A DNA stretch of 60,991 nucleotides from Psychromarinibacter sediminicola. GTDB taxonomy: Bacteria > Pseudomonadota > Alphaproteobacteria > Rhodobacterales > Rhodobacteraceae. Positions 8,954 through 16,724 of this stretch are shown here, one piece after another (position 1 is the stretch's first letter; each line of letters opens with the position of its first letter). The translations under genes were made by a program, and so were the position numbers. The stretch is from contig NZ_JARGYC010000026.1 of the NCBI RefSeq assembly GCF_029168335.1, positions 1-60,991 of the forward strand, given 5' to 3'. The notes below the pieces were generated by a model, which was given only the letters and a program-made list of their open reading frames with translations, was not told the origin of the DNA and did no database searches.

Positions 8954-9766
8954 ATGGCCGTCGGCATCTTCGATTCCGGTCTGGGCGGGCTGACCGTTCT
9001 GGACGCCGTCACGCGGGCGCTGCCCGACGTGGCCTTCGTCTATTATGGCGACAACGCGCATACGCCCTATGGCGTGCGCGAGAGCGCGGACATCTATGAC
9101 CTGACCACGCGCGGGGTTCAGCGGCTGTTCGATGCCGGCTGCGACCTGGTGATCCTGGCCTGCAACACGGCGAGCGCGGCGGCGCTGCGGCGGATGCAGG
9201 AGGGCTGGGTGCCGCGGGACAAGCGGGTGCTGGGCGTCTTCGTGCCGCTGATCGAATCGCTGACGGAACGGCACTGGGGCGACAACAGCCCCCCGCGCGA
9301 GGTGAAGGTGAACCACGTCGCGCTGTTCGCCACGCCGACCACGGTGCGCAGCCGCGCGTTCCAGCGGGAACTGGCCTTCCGCGCCATCGGCGTCGACGTC
9401 GAGGCGCAGTCCTGCGGCGGGCTGGTGGACGCCATAGAGGAAGGCGACATGATCCTGGCCGAGGCGCTGGTGCGGTCGCATGTCGAGGCGCTGTTGCGCA
9501 AGATGCCCGACCCGGATGCGGCGGTGCTGGGCTGTACCCATTATCCGCTGGTCGAGGACGTGTTCCGCGACGCGCTGGGGCCGCGGGTGGACGTCTATTC
9601 GCAGCCCAACCTGGTGGCGGCGAGCCTGGCGGATTATCTCAAGCGGCACCCGGACATCGCCGGCGCGGGCGGCGAATCGCTGTTCCTGACGACGGGCGAT
9701 CCGCTGAAGGTGTCGAACCAGGCGACGCGGTTTCTGCGACGAAAGATCGGATTCGTGCCCGCGTGA
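8954..9766 (+). CDS. murI: Glutamate racemase
   Basis: A 270-residue cofactor-independent racemase that supplies D-glutamate for peptidoglycan. Visible are the N-terminal [24 protein letters not shown], the first catalytic cysteine in ACNTA (Cys70) and the second in GCTHYPL (Cys194), at the positions expected for a two-base racemase. The ATG follows the acyltransferase stop with no gap, so translation is likely coupled. argC lies about 60 bp downstream. The identification is secure. Confidence 0.96.
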   Translation: MAVGIFDSGLGGLTVLDAVTRALPDVAFVYYGDNAHTPYGVRESADIYDLTTRGVQRLFDAGCDLVILACNTASAAALRRMQEGWVPRDKRVLGVFVPLIESLTERHWGDNSPPREVKVNHVALFATPTTVRSRAFQRELAFRAIGVDVEAQSCGGLVDAIEEGDMILAEALVRSHVEALLRKMPDPDAAVLGCTHYPLVEDVFRDALGPRVDVYSQPNLVAASLADYLKRHPDIAGAGGESLFLTTGDPLKVSNQATRFLRRKIGFVPA

Positions 9767-9824
9767 ATTGCGGGCGGCCGCGTTCGACCCTAGATAATCC
9801 CGGAAATTCGGAGGGTTCCGACCC

Positions 9825-10853
9825 ATGACCCACAATATCGCCATCCTCGGTGCGTCCGGCTATACCGGCGCCGAGCTTGTCCGGCTGATCGCCACCCACC
9901 CGACGATGCGGATCGCCGCGCTGTCGGCCGACCGCAAGGCGGGGATGGAGATGGCCGAGGTCTATCCGCATCTGCGGCACCTGGACCTGCCGAGGCTTGT
10001 GACGATCGAGGAGATCGACTTCGCCGGCATCGACCTCGTGTTCTGCGCGCTGCCGCATGCCACGTCGCAGGCCGTTATCAAGGAGTTGCCGCGCGATATT
10101 AAAGTGGTCGACCTGAGCGCCGACTTCCGGCTGCGCGACCCGGCGGAGTACCAGAAGTGGTACGGCCAGCCGCATGCCGCGCCGGATTTGCAGAAGGAAG
10201 CCGTCTACGGCCTGACCGAGTTTTACCGCGACGAGATCCGGGGCGCGCGGCTGGTGGCCGGCACCGGCTGCAACGCGGCGACGGGGCAGTTCGCGCTGCG
10301 ACCGCTGATCGCGGCGGGGGTCGTGGACCTCGACGACATCATCGTGGACCTGAAGGCGGCGGCCTCCGGCGCCGGGCGGTCGCTGAAGGAGCATCTGCTG
10401 TTCTCGGAGCTGTTCGAGAACGTGATGGGCTATGCGCTCGGCGGCACGCACCGGCACCTGGGCGAGTTCGACCAGGAATTCTCGAAGATCGCCGGGCGCA
10501 AGGTGGAGATCCAGTTCACCCCGCACCTGATCCCGGCGACGCGGGGCATTCTGGTGACGGCTTACGTGAAAGGCGAGGCGGACGCGGTGCATGGCGCGCT
10601 GGCCAAGGCTTACGCCGAGGAGACGTTCATCGAGGTGCTGCCGATGGGCAAGGCGCCGTCGATGAAGGACGTGCGCGGCTCGAACTTCTGCCATATCGGC
10701 GTGGCGGCGGACCGGCGGCCGGGGCGGGCGATCGTGGTGGCGACGCTGGACAACCTGACGAAGGGATCGTCGGGACAGGCGGTGCAAAACGCGAATTTGA
10801 TGCTGGGTGAGCCGGAAACGGCGGGACTGATGGGCGCACCCGTCTTCCCTTGA
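9825..10853 (+). CDS. argC: N-acetyl-gamma-glutamyl-phosphate reductase
   Basis: A 342-residue NADPH-dependent enzyme that reduces N-acetylglutamyl-5-phosphate to the semialdehyde in arginine synthesis. The N-terminal Rossmann loop ([16 protein letters not shown]) and the catalytic cysteine in [11 protein letters not shown] (Cys149) are seen. The length fits the type 1 ArgC. A GGAGGG-like site precedes the start. Other arginine genes are absent from the window. It is followed by ccmE. Confidence 0.96.
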   Translation: MTHNIAILGASGYTGAELVRLIATHPTMRIAALSADRKAGMEMAEVYPHLRHLDLPRLVTIEEIDFAGIDLVFCALPHATSQAVIKELPRDIKVVDLSADFRLRDPAEYQKWYGQPHAAPDLQKEAVYGLTEFYRDEIRGARLVAGTGCNAATGQFALRPLIAAGVVDLDDIIVDLKAAASGAGRSLKEHLLFSELFENVMGYALGGTHRHLGEFDQEFSKIAGRKVEIQFTPHLIPATRGILVTAYVKGEADAVHGALAKAYAEETFIEVLPMGKAPSMKDVRGSNFCHIGVAADRRPGRAIVVATLDNLTKGSSGQAVQNANLMLGEPETAGLMGAPVFP

Positions 10854-10884
10854 TGCGTTTGCGCTGTATCAATGCGCGAACGCT

Positions 10885-10906
10885 CCGGACCTGTGATATG
10901 GTCCGG
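10885..10906 (+). other. Hairpin in the argC-ccmE spacer
   Basis: Arms CCGGACC (10885-10891) and GGTCCGG (10900-10906) form a 7-bp stem with an 8-nt loop, 20 bp before the ccmE start. There is no T-run, so it is more likely a leader structure or weak terminator than an efficient terminator. Confidence 0.35.
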
Positions 10907-10925
10907 CGCGAACCTGGAGGATGCG

Positions 10926-11378
10926 ATGGCAGGACTGAAGAACCTGAAGAAACGCCGGCGGGTGCAGGTGATCCTGGTGGCGGCGGTGGCGCTGGCCCTG
11001 TCGACGGCGATGATCGGCTACGCGATGCGGGACGGCATCAACTTCTTCCGCGCGCCGACACAGGTGGCCGAGGAGCCGCCCGCGCCGAACGAGGTGTTCC
11101 GGCTGGGCGGGCTGGTCGAGACGGGCACGCTGGTGCGCGGACAGGGCGAGGTGATCACCTTCAAGGTGACCGACGGGGGCGCATCGATTCCCGTCAGCTA
11201 CGCGGGCGTGCTGCCGGACCTGTTCGAGGAGGGCCAAGGCATGATCGGCACCGGTCGATACGTGAACGGTGTCTTCGAAGCCTCTGAAATCCTTGCGAAA
11301 CACGACGAGACCTATATGCCGAAAGAGGTCACGGACGCGCTGAAGGACCAGGGCGTTTACCAGGACCCGAACGGCTAG
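10926..11378 (+). CDS. ccmE: Cytochrome c maturation heme chaperone CcmE
   Basis: A 150-residue periplasmic heme chaperone that covalently holds heme and passes it to CcmF for attachment to apocytochrome c. Residues 1-12 are basic, a membrane anchor spans about residues 13-33, and the heme-binding motif AKHDETYMP carries His126 and Tyr130. The start at 10926 has GGAGG 5 nt upstream and gives the usual CcmE length; a longer in-frame extension is not needed. It is separated from ccmF by a GTA-type lysis cassette and followed by a terminator-like hairpin at 11412-11441. Confidence 0.95.
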   Translation: MAGLKNLKKRRRVQVILVAAVALALSTAMIGYAMRDGINFFRAPTQVAEEPPAPNEVFRLGGLVETGTLVRGQGEVITFKVTDGGASIPVSYAGVLPDLFEEGQGMIGTGRYVNGVFEASEILAKHDETYMPKEVTDALKDQGVYQDPNG

Positions 11379-11389
11379 GTACGCGCTTC

Positions 11390-11395
11390 TTAACC
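11390..11395 (+). promoter_or_regulatory. Possible CtrA half-site (TTAACC)
   Basis: TTAACC lies 53 bp upstream of the endolysin start. CtrA controls GTA genes in Rhodobacter, and TTAAC is its half-site. Only a single half-site is seen, so this is suggestive at best. Confidence 0.2.
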
Positions 11396-11411
11396 GTTTT
11401 TCACCAGACTT

Positions 11412-11441
11412 CCCCGCGCATTTACCAATGGGCGGGGTTTT
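11412..11441 (+). terminator. Terminator-like hairpin between ccmE and the endolysin gene
   Basis: Outer arms CCCCGC (11412-11417) and GCGGGG (11432-11437), a G-G mismatch, then inner arms CATT (11419-11422) and AATG (11427-11430) enclose a 4-nt loop. TTTT (11438-11441) follows. This looks like an intrinsic terminator for ccmE. Its right arm also supplies the only purine-rich segment (GGCGGGG) upstream of the endolysin ATG at 11448, so it may control that start as well. Confidence 0.6.
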
Positions 11442-11447
11442 CCTTTC

Positions 11448-12059
11448 ATGAAATCGGTTGAACAGATCGCGGACGAGATCATTGCCCGTGAGGGCGGCTA
11501 TGTGAACGACCCCGACGATCCCGGGGGCGCGACGAAATTCGGGGTCACGATCGGCACGCTGAAGGCGCTGCGGATCGACAATGACGGCGACGGCGACACG
11601 GATGCCGACGACGTGAAGCTGCTGAGCCGCGAGCAGGCGCGCGACATCTTCGTGCGCGACTACTTCCACCGGCCGCGCATCGGCGCGCTGCCGGAGGCGA
11701 TCCAGGCCAGCGTCTTCGACATGTATGTCAATTCCGGTGCGAATGCCGTGCGGATTTTGCAGCGGCTGCTCAACGACATGGGCCATGGCGTCCAGGTCGA
11801 CGGCGCGATCGGGCCCGAGACGGTCGCCGCGGCCGAGGCGGCCTGGCACGCGGCGCCCAGGCACCTCGCGGATGCCTACGGGATCGCGCGGCGCAATTTC
11901 TACTATTCCATCGCCGACCGCCGCCCGTCGAGCCGCAAGTTCGCGACGCGCCGCGACGGGGGCAAGGGCGGCTGGATTCGCCGGGCGGAAGAGTTCGTCT
12001 CGCCCCGCTACCACCTGACCGAGGCCGAGCATCGCCGGAGGGTCGCGCAATGGGACTGA
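11448..12059 (+). CDS. GH108-type endolysin (peptidoglycan hydrolase), probable GTA lysis enzyme
   Basis: A 203-residue protein matching the glycosyl hydrolase 108 / ZliS-type N-acetylmuramidase family. The N-terminal IIAREGGYVNDPDDPGGATKFGVT contains the putative catalytic Glu15 in EGGY; a C-terminal peptidoglycan-binding-like part follows (VQVDGAIGPETV, around residues 116-126). There is no signal peptide, so export needs a holin, which is encoded next and overlaps by 10 bp. Residues 44-55 (DNDGDGDTDADD) form an EF-hand/dockerin-like acidic loop. Rhodobacter capsulatus releases GTA particles with a similar unlinked endolysin-holin pair; assignment to GTA is by that analogy. Confidence 0.88.
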   Translation: MKSVEQIADEIIAREGGYVNDPDDPGGATKFGVTIGTLKALRIDNDGDGDTDADDVKLLSREQARDIFVRDYFHRPRIGALPEAIQASVFDMYVNSGANAVRILQRLLNDMGHGVQVDGAIGPETVAAAEAAWHAAPRHLADAYGIARRNFYYSIADRRPSSRKFATRRDGGKGGWIRRAEEFVSPRYHLTEAEHRRRVAQWD

Positions 12060-12601
12060 TCGAGGGGCTTTTCAGTTTTTTGTTCGGAGGCGGCCGCAAC
12101 GTGGTGAAGGAGACCGTGGAGGTGTTCCGCGAGAACGCGGAAAAATCCGGTCAACGCGAAGCCGATCTGCGCGCCGCGACATTGGAGCAGTTCGCCAAAG
12201 AGTTCCTGGTGCCCCGGAAGGGGATCTTCGACCGGGCGATGGACGGGCTGAACCGGGTGCCGCGCCCGGCGCTGGCGATGGGCACGCTGGGGCTGTTCGT
12301 CTCGGCCATGGTCGACCCGATCTGGTTCGCCAGCCGGATGCAGGGCATCGCGCTGGTCCCCGAGCCGCTGTGGTGGCTGCTGGGCGCGATCGTGAGCTTC
12401 TACTTCGGGGCGCGGCACCAGACGAAGAACCAGGATTTCCAGCGTTCCATCACCGAGACCCTGATGCGGGCGCCCGAGGTGCGGCAGAATATCGGGGCGC
12501 TGATGGCGCTGAATTCCGGCGCGGGCGAGACGGGGCCGGAGGCGCCTCCGAAGGGCGCGGGCCCGAATCCGGCGCTGGAGGACTGGAGGCAGGCGGAATG
12601 A
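12050..12601 (+). CDS. GTA-type holin family protein
   Basis: A 183-residue membrane protein resembling the family called holin of 3TMs for gene-transfer release (PF11351). Two hydrophobic helices are clear (about residues 73-93 and 107-121). The N-terminus (MGLIEGLFSFLFGGG) may be a third, amphipathic segment. The acidic/basic middle and a Pro/Gly/Ala-rich tail are soluble. The start overlaps the end of the endolysin gene by 10 bp and its stop overlaps the next start (ATGA). Its likely role is to permeabilise the inner membrane so that the endolysin reaches the wall. Confidence 0.85.
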   Translation: MGLIEGLFSFLFGGGRNVVKETVEVFRENAEKSGQREADLRAATLEQFAKEFLVPRKGIFDRAMDGLNRVPRPALAMGTLGLFVSAMVDPIWFASRMQGIALVPEPLWWLLGAIVSFYFGARHQTKNQDFQRSITETLMRAPEVRQNIGALMALNSGAGETGPEAPPKGAGPNPALEDWRQAE

Positions 12602-12813
12602 CCGAGGAATGGCGCAGAAGCATCGAGAAGCGCCTGCAAAGCCTGGAGCTGCGCGACGCGGTGGACGAGGTGCACCGGCTGAACGTCGAGGACCGGCTGT
12701 CGGGGATCGAGGAGGCGCTGAAATGGCTCGTCCAGGTGATCCTCGGCGCGCTGGTGACGGGGGCCATCGCCTATCTGATCGCCGGGGGCGTCGCGCTGCC
12801 CGGAAAAGCGTGA
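12598..12813 (+). CDS. Small coiled-coil membrane protein of the lysis cassette (XhlA-like)
   Basis: A 71-residue protein that starts inside the holin stop codon (ATGA overlap). Residues 1-42 are a charged, probably coiled-coil helix (MTEEWRRSIEKRLQSLELRD...). Residues 44-66 are one transmembrane helix (VQVILGALVTGAIAYLIAGG). This layout, a soluble helix plus a C-terminal anchor, is that of XhlA-type phage hemolysin/holin accessory proteins, but I cannot confirm homology. The context makes a role as a holin partner or antiholin likely. Confidence 0.7.
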   Translation: MTEEWRRSIEKRLQSLELRDAVDEVHRLNVEDRLSGIEEALKWLVQVILGALVTGAIAYLIAGGVALPGKA

Positions 12814-12839
12814 TCCTGTGATCCGAAAAACCCGGTAAA

Positions 12840-12864
12840 CCCTGCGCGACATGCGCGCGCAGGG
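12840..12864 (+). other. Strong GC hairpin between the lysis cassette and ccmF
   Basis: Perfect 9-bp arms CCCTGCGCG (12840-12848) and CGCGCAGGG (12856-12864) with a 7-nt loop lie 27 bp after the last lysis gene and 39 bp before ccmF. There is no T-tract. It may be a weak terminator or an RNA-processing stop separating the two functions. Confidence 0.45.
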
Positions 12865-12902
12865 AATTGGCGCGGGCGCGGTGCGGGTCTATACACGGGG
12901 CC

Positions 12903-14876
12903 ATGATCGTAGAGCTTGGCCACTTCGCCCTCATCCTCGCCTTCGCCGTGTCCATGGTGCAGGCGATCGTTCCCATGATCGGCGCCCACAGGGGCTGGCG
13001 CGGCTGGATGGCCGTGGCCGAGCCGGCCGCCAGCGCGCAGTTCTTCCTGGTCGCGCTGTCGTTTCTGGCGCTGACCTATGCCTTCGTGACCTCGGACTTC
13101 TCGCTGCGGCTGGTGGTGGCGAACTCGCACACCGACAAGCCGATGCTCTACAAGATCAGCGGCGTCTGGGGGAACCACGAGGGCTCGATGCTGCTCTGGG
13201 TGCTGATCCTGACGCTGTTCGGCGCCTGCGCGGCCTGGTTCGGGCAGGGGCTGCCGCCGACGCTGCGGGCGCGCGTGCTGGGCGTGCAGTCGGCCATCGG
13301 CACGGCGTTTTTCGCCTTCATCCTGTTCACCTCGAACCCGTTCACCCGGCTGCAGACGCCGCCGATGAACGGCGAGGACCTGAACCCGCTGTTGCAAGAT
13401 CCCGGGCTGGCGTTCCACCCGCCGTTTCTGTACCTCGGCTATGTCGGGCTGAGCATGGCGTTTTCCTTCGCCGTCGCCGCGCTGATCGAGGGGCGGGTCG
13501 ACGCCGCCTGGGCCCGCTGGGTCCGGCCCTGGACGCTGGCGGCCTGGCTGTTTCTGACCATCGGCATCGCGCTCGGCTCCTGGTGGGCCTATTACGAGCT
13601 GGGCTGGGGCGGCTTCTGGTTCTGGGATCCGGTGGAGAACGCCTCCTTCATGCCCTGGCTGATCGCGGCGGCGCTGTTGCACTCGGCGATCGTGGTGGAA
13701 AAGCGCGAGGCGCTGAAGTCCTGGACGATCCTGCTGGCGATCCTGGCCTTCGGCTTCTCGCTGATCGGCACGTTCATCGTGCGCTCGGGCGTGATCACCT
13801 CGGTCCACGCCTTCGCCAACGACCCCGAACGCGGCGTGTTCATCCTGGCGATCCTGGCGGTCTTCGTGGGCGGCGCGCTGACGCTCTATGCCGCGCGGGC
13901 CGCGGCGATGGAGGCGAAGGGCGTGTTCAGCATGGTCAGCCGGGAAACCGCGCTGGTCATGAACAACATCCTGCTGGCGGTGGCGGCCTTCGTCGTGTTC
14001 ATCGGCACGGTCTGGCCGCTGATCGCCGAGATGGCGTTCGACCGCAAGCTGTCGGTTGGCCCGCCCTTCTTCGAGGCGGCCTTCACCCCGTTCTTCGTGG
14101 CGCTGGCGATCATCCTGCCCGTGGGCGTGCTGATGCCCTGGAAACGGGCGCGGCTGCCACGGGTGATGCAGCCGCTCTGGGGCGTCTTGGCGCTGGCCAT
14201 CGCGGCGGGGGCGCTGACCTGGGCGATGCAGACCGGCCGCTCGGCGCTGGCGCCCATCGGCATGGTCCTGTTCGTCTGGGTGCTCGGCGGGGCGGCGATG
14301 GATATCGCCTCGCGCACCGGGCGCGGCGACTGGGCGTCGCGGCTGCGCCGGCTGCGCAACCTGCCGCGGGCCGACTGGGGCCGCGCCACGGCGCATTCCG
14401 GCCTGGGCATCACCATCTTCGGCATCGCCGCGCTGATGGCCTGGGAATCCGAGGATATCCGCGTGGCCACGGTGGGCGAGCCGTTCGAGGTGTCGGGCTA
14501 CGAGATCACCCTGACCAGCGTCGACCGGGTGCAGGGCCCGAACTACAACGCGATCCAGGCGGTGATGCGGGTCGCGCGCGACGGGCGCGAGGTGGCGGTG
14601 CTGCGCCCCGAGAAGCGGTCCTATCCGGTGGCGGCGATGCCGACGACCGAGGCGGCGATCGACAACGGCATCTTCCGCGACATCTACCTGGTGATCGGCG
14701 ATGCGCAGGACGAGGGCGGCTGGGCCGTGCGCACCTATATCAAGCCCTTCGCCAACTGGATATGGGCCGGCGCCATCGTCATGGCGCTGGGCGGCGGGCT
14801 GTCGCTGTCCGACCGGCGCTATCGCGTGGCCGGCGGGGCGCGCAAAGCGGTGCCCGGCGCGGTGCCGGCGGAATGA
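12903..14876 (+). CDS. ccmF: Cytochrome c heme lyase subunit CcmF
   Basis: A 657-residue polytopic inner-membrane protein that takes heme from CcmE and attaches it to CxxCH motifs of apocytochrome c. The tryptophan-rich WWD domain is seen as GWGGFWFWDPVENASFMPWL near residues 231-250, and the LYKISGVWGNHEGSMLLW segment lies upstream. Many hydrophobic helices flank a periplasmic loop near the C-terminus. The ATG at 12903 was preferred over an upstream TTG because the membrane helix begins there. The stop overlaps the ccmH start (ATGA). Confidence 0.96.
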   Translation: MIVELGHFALILAFAVSMVQAIVPMIGAHRGWRGWMAVAEPAASAQFFLVALSFLALTYAFVTSDFSLRLVVANSHTDKPMLYKISGVWGNHEGSMLLWVLILTLFGACAAWFGQGLPPTLRARVLGVQSAIGTAFFAFILFTSNPFTRLQTPPMNGEDLNPLLQDPGLAFHPPFLYLGYVGLSMAFSFAVAALIEGRVDAAWARWVRPWTLAAWLFLTIGIALGSWWAYYELGWGGFWFWDPVENASFMPWLIAAALLHSAIVVEKREALKSWTILLAILAFGFSLIGTFIVRSGVITSVHAFANDPERGVFILAILAVFVGGALTLYAARAAAMEAKGVFSMVSRETALVMNNILLAVAAFVVFIGTVWPLIAEMAFDRKLSVGPPFFEAAFTPFFVALAIILPVGVLMPWKRARLPRVMQPLWGVLALAIAAGALTWAMQTGRSALAPIGMVLFVWVLGGAAMDIASRTGRGDWASRLRRLRNLPRADWGRATAHSGLGITIFGIAALMAWESEDIRVATVGEPFEVSGYEITLTSVDRVQGPNYNAIQAVMRVARDGREVAVLRPEKRSYPVAAMPTTEAAIDNGIFRDIYLVIGDAQDEGGWAVRTYIKPFANWIWAGAIVMALGGGLSLSDRRYRVAGGARKAVPGAVPAE

Positions 14877-15349
14877 GGCGGGCGATGCGGAGCGTTCGCG
14901 GGATCGTGCTGGGGCTGGCCATGGCGATGCTGGCCGTGCCGGCCGCCGCCGTGCAGCCCGACGAGATGCTCGACGATCCGGCGCTGGAAGAGCGGGCGCG
15001 CGAGATTTCCGAGGATCTTCGCTGCCTGGTCTGCCGCAACGAGAGCATCGACGAATCGAACGCCGATCTGGCCCGCGACCTGCGCCTTCTGGTGCGCGAG
15101 CGGCTGGTGGCCGGCGACACCGACGAGGAGGTCGTCGATTTCATCGTCGCCCGCTACGGCGAGTTCGTGCTGCTGAACCCCACGACGCGGGGCGCCAACC
15201 TGGTGCTGTGGATCGCCGGGCCGGTGGGTCTGATCGTCGCGCTCGGCGTGGCCTTCGTCTACCTGCGCCGCCGCGGCCGCGCGTCCGAGCCGGCAGAGTC
15301 GCTGTCGGCGGAGGAACAGGCGCGGGTCGACCGGATTCTCAAGGGCTGA
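14873..15349 (+). CDS. ccmH: Cytochrome c maturation protein CcmH
   Basis: A 158-residue membrane-anchored periplasmic thiol reductase that keeps apocytochrome c cysteines reduced for heme attachment. It has a signal peptide (residues 1-27), the redox motif LRCLVCRNES (Cys51, Cys54), and a C-terminal transmembrane helix near residues 106-125 followed by a basic cytosolic tail. The start overlaps the ccmF stop (ATGA); an alternative in-frame ATG lies 12 nt later. The CcmI-like domain found fused in some proteobacteria is absent. Confidence 0.95.
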   Translation: MRRAMRSVRGIVLGLAMAMLAVPAAAVQPDEMLDDPALEERAREISEDLRCLVCRNESIDESNADLARDLRLLVRERLVAGDTDEEVVDFIVARYGEFVLLNPTTRGANLVLWIAGPVGLIVALGVAFVYLRRRGRASEPAESLSAEEQARVDRILKG

Positions 15350-15420
15350 CGGCGCGTCTCCCTTTTCCTCCGGCCGATCCCGGTTATGCTCGCCCGCGAT
15401 CTGCCGGAGGAGTGCGCATC

Positions 15421-16200
15421 ATGGAATACGAGACGATCACGCTGGCCTCGGACGAGGGCGCCACGGTCATCACGCTGAACCGGCCGGAGGTGATGAACGC
15501 CCTGAACACGCAGATGCGGGCGGAACTGCTGCACGCCTTCAAGGAGGCGGAGCAGACGTCGCGGGTGGTCGTGCTGACCGGCACCGGCGACCGCGCCTTT
15601 TGTTCCGGGCAGGATCTGGGCGACCGGGTGAGCGCGGCGAATGTCGACCTCGAACGGACCCTGCGCGACGAGTACGAGCCGATGCTGCGGGCGATCTACG
15701 ATTGCCCGGTGCCGACGATCGCGGCGGTCAACGGCACGGCGGCGGGGGCCGGGGCCAACCTGGCGCTGGCCTGCGACGTGGTGATCGCCACCGAGTCGGC
15801 GAATTTCTTGCAGGCCTTCACGCGGATCGGGCTGATGCCGGATGCGGGCGGGACCTATTGGCTGCCGCGGCAGATGGGCTTTGCCAAGGCGATGGGCGCG
15901 GCCCTGTTCGCCGAGCCGATCTCGGCGCGGCAGGCGGCCGACTGGGGCATGATCTGGGAGGCGGTGCCGGATGCCGATTTCGCCGCCCACTGGCAGGAGC
16001 GGGCGGCGAAGCTCGCCAACGGGCCGACCGTGGCGCTGTCGAACACCAAGCGCGCGATCCGGGACAGCTTCGAGAACGGGCTGACGGGGCAACTGGCGCT
16101 GGAGTCGCAGCTGCAGGGCGATTGCGGCCGGACGCGCGATTTCCAGGAGGGCGTGATGGCGTTCCTCGAAAAGCGGCCGCCGCATTACGAGGGGCGCTGA
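15421..16200 (+). CDS. PaaG-like enoyl-CoA hydratase/isomerase
   Basis: A 259-residue crotonase-fold protein. The oxyanion-hole region (NGTAAGAGANLALACD) lacks the two glutamates of true enoyl-CoA hydratases. An Asp in LMPDAGGTYWLPR sits where PaaG (ring-1,2-epoxyphenylacetyl-CoA isomerase) has its catalytic Asp, so PaaG-type isomerase activity is likelier than hydration. The start has a GGAGGA site about 10 nt upstream. No other phenylacetate genes are adjacent. The indolepyruvate oxidoreductase 8 kb upstream could feed arylacetyl-CoAs, but that link is an inference. Confidence 0.85.
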   Translation: MEYETITLASDEGATVITLNRPEVMNALNTQMRAELLHAFKEAEQTSRVVVLTGTGDRAFCSGQDLGDRVSAANVDLERTLRDEYEPMLRAIYDCPVPTIAAVNGTAAGAGANLALACDVVIATESANFLQAFTRIGLMPDAGGTYWLPRQMGFAKAMGAALFAEPISARQAADWGMIWEAVPDADFAAHWQERAAKLANGPTVALSNTKRAIRDSFENGLTGQLALESQLQGDCGRTRDFQEGVMAFLEKRPPHYEGR

Positions 16201-16217
16201 CCGGCCGGCGTCATGCG

Positions 16218-16724
16218 TCAGTCGTCCGGGCCGCCTCGCGTCGCGAAGTCGCCCATCTCGCCCTGGGAAAACACCAGGGGCGCCCCCTCGCGCCACGTGG
16301 CGCGGCTGACATGAGCCACGACGATGCCGTGATCGCCGCCGTCATGCGTGGCCACCGTGTCGCATTCGAACCGCGCAAGGCAGCCGTGGATCAGCGGCAC
16401 GTCATGGGCGTTCAGCGCCCAGTCGAGCCCGTCGAAGGCGGTGCCGTCGCGCGAGAACCTCGCGGCGATGTCTTCCTGTTCGGCGCCGATCACGTGGATG
16501 GCGAAATGCGCCGCCTCGGCAAAGGCCGTGTACCGCCGCGAGAACTTGGCGGGCGCCCACAGCACCAGAGGCGGGTCCAGGGACACGCTGGCAAAGCTGT
16601 TCGCCGTGATCCCCAGCGGGCCGATCTCGCTGTCGGTCGTGACCACGGTCACGCCGGTCGCGAATCGTCCCAGCGCGTCGCGAAAGGCGCGCGTGGTATC
16701 GGGCCCGGGAACGATCTCCTGCAT
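16218..16724 (-). CDS. Flavin reductase family protein
   Basis: A 168-residue FMN-binding split-barrel flavin reductase (HpaC/NtaB-like), probably providing reduced FMN to a two-component monooxygenase. The typical N-terminal pattern FRDALGRFATGVTVVTT followed by GITANSFASVSLDPPLVLW is clear. A GGAGGAGG-rich ribosome-binding region precedes the ATG at 16724. It is convergent with the PaaG-like gene and 17 bp from it. No partner monooxygenase is encoded in the window, so the physiological acceptor is unknown. Confidence 0.9.
   Translation of the reverse strand: MQEIVPGPDTTRAFRDALGRFATGVTVVTTDSEIGPLGITANSFASVSLDPPLVLWAPAKFSRRYTAFAEAAHFAIHVIGAEQEDIAARFSRDGTAFDGLDWALNAHDVPLIHGCLARFECDTVATHDGGDHGIVVAHVSRATWREGAPLVFSQGEMGDFATRGGPDD

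Noticed and set aside
11448-12813. A prophage remnant at the lysis genes
   Set aside because: No integrase, capsid, tail, portal or attachment repeats were seen. The holin type points to a gene transfer agent instead.
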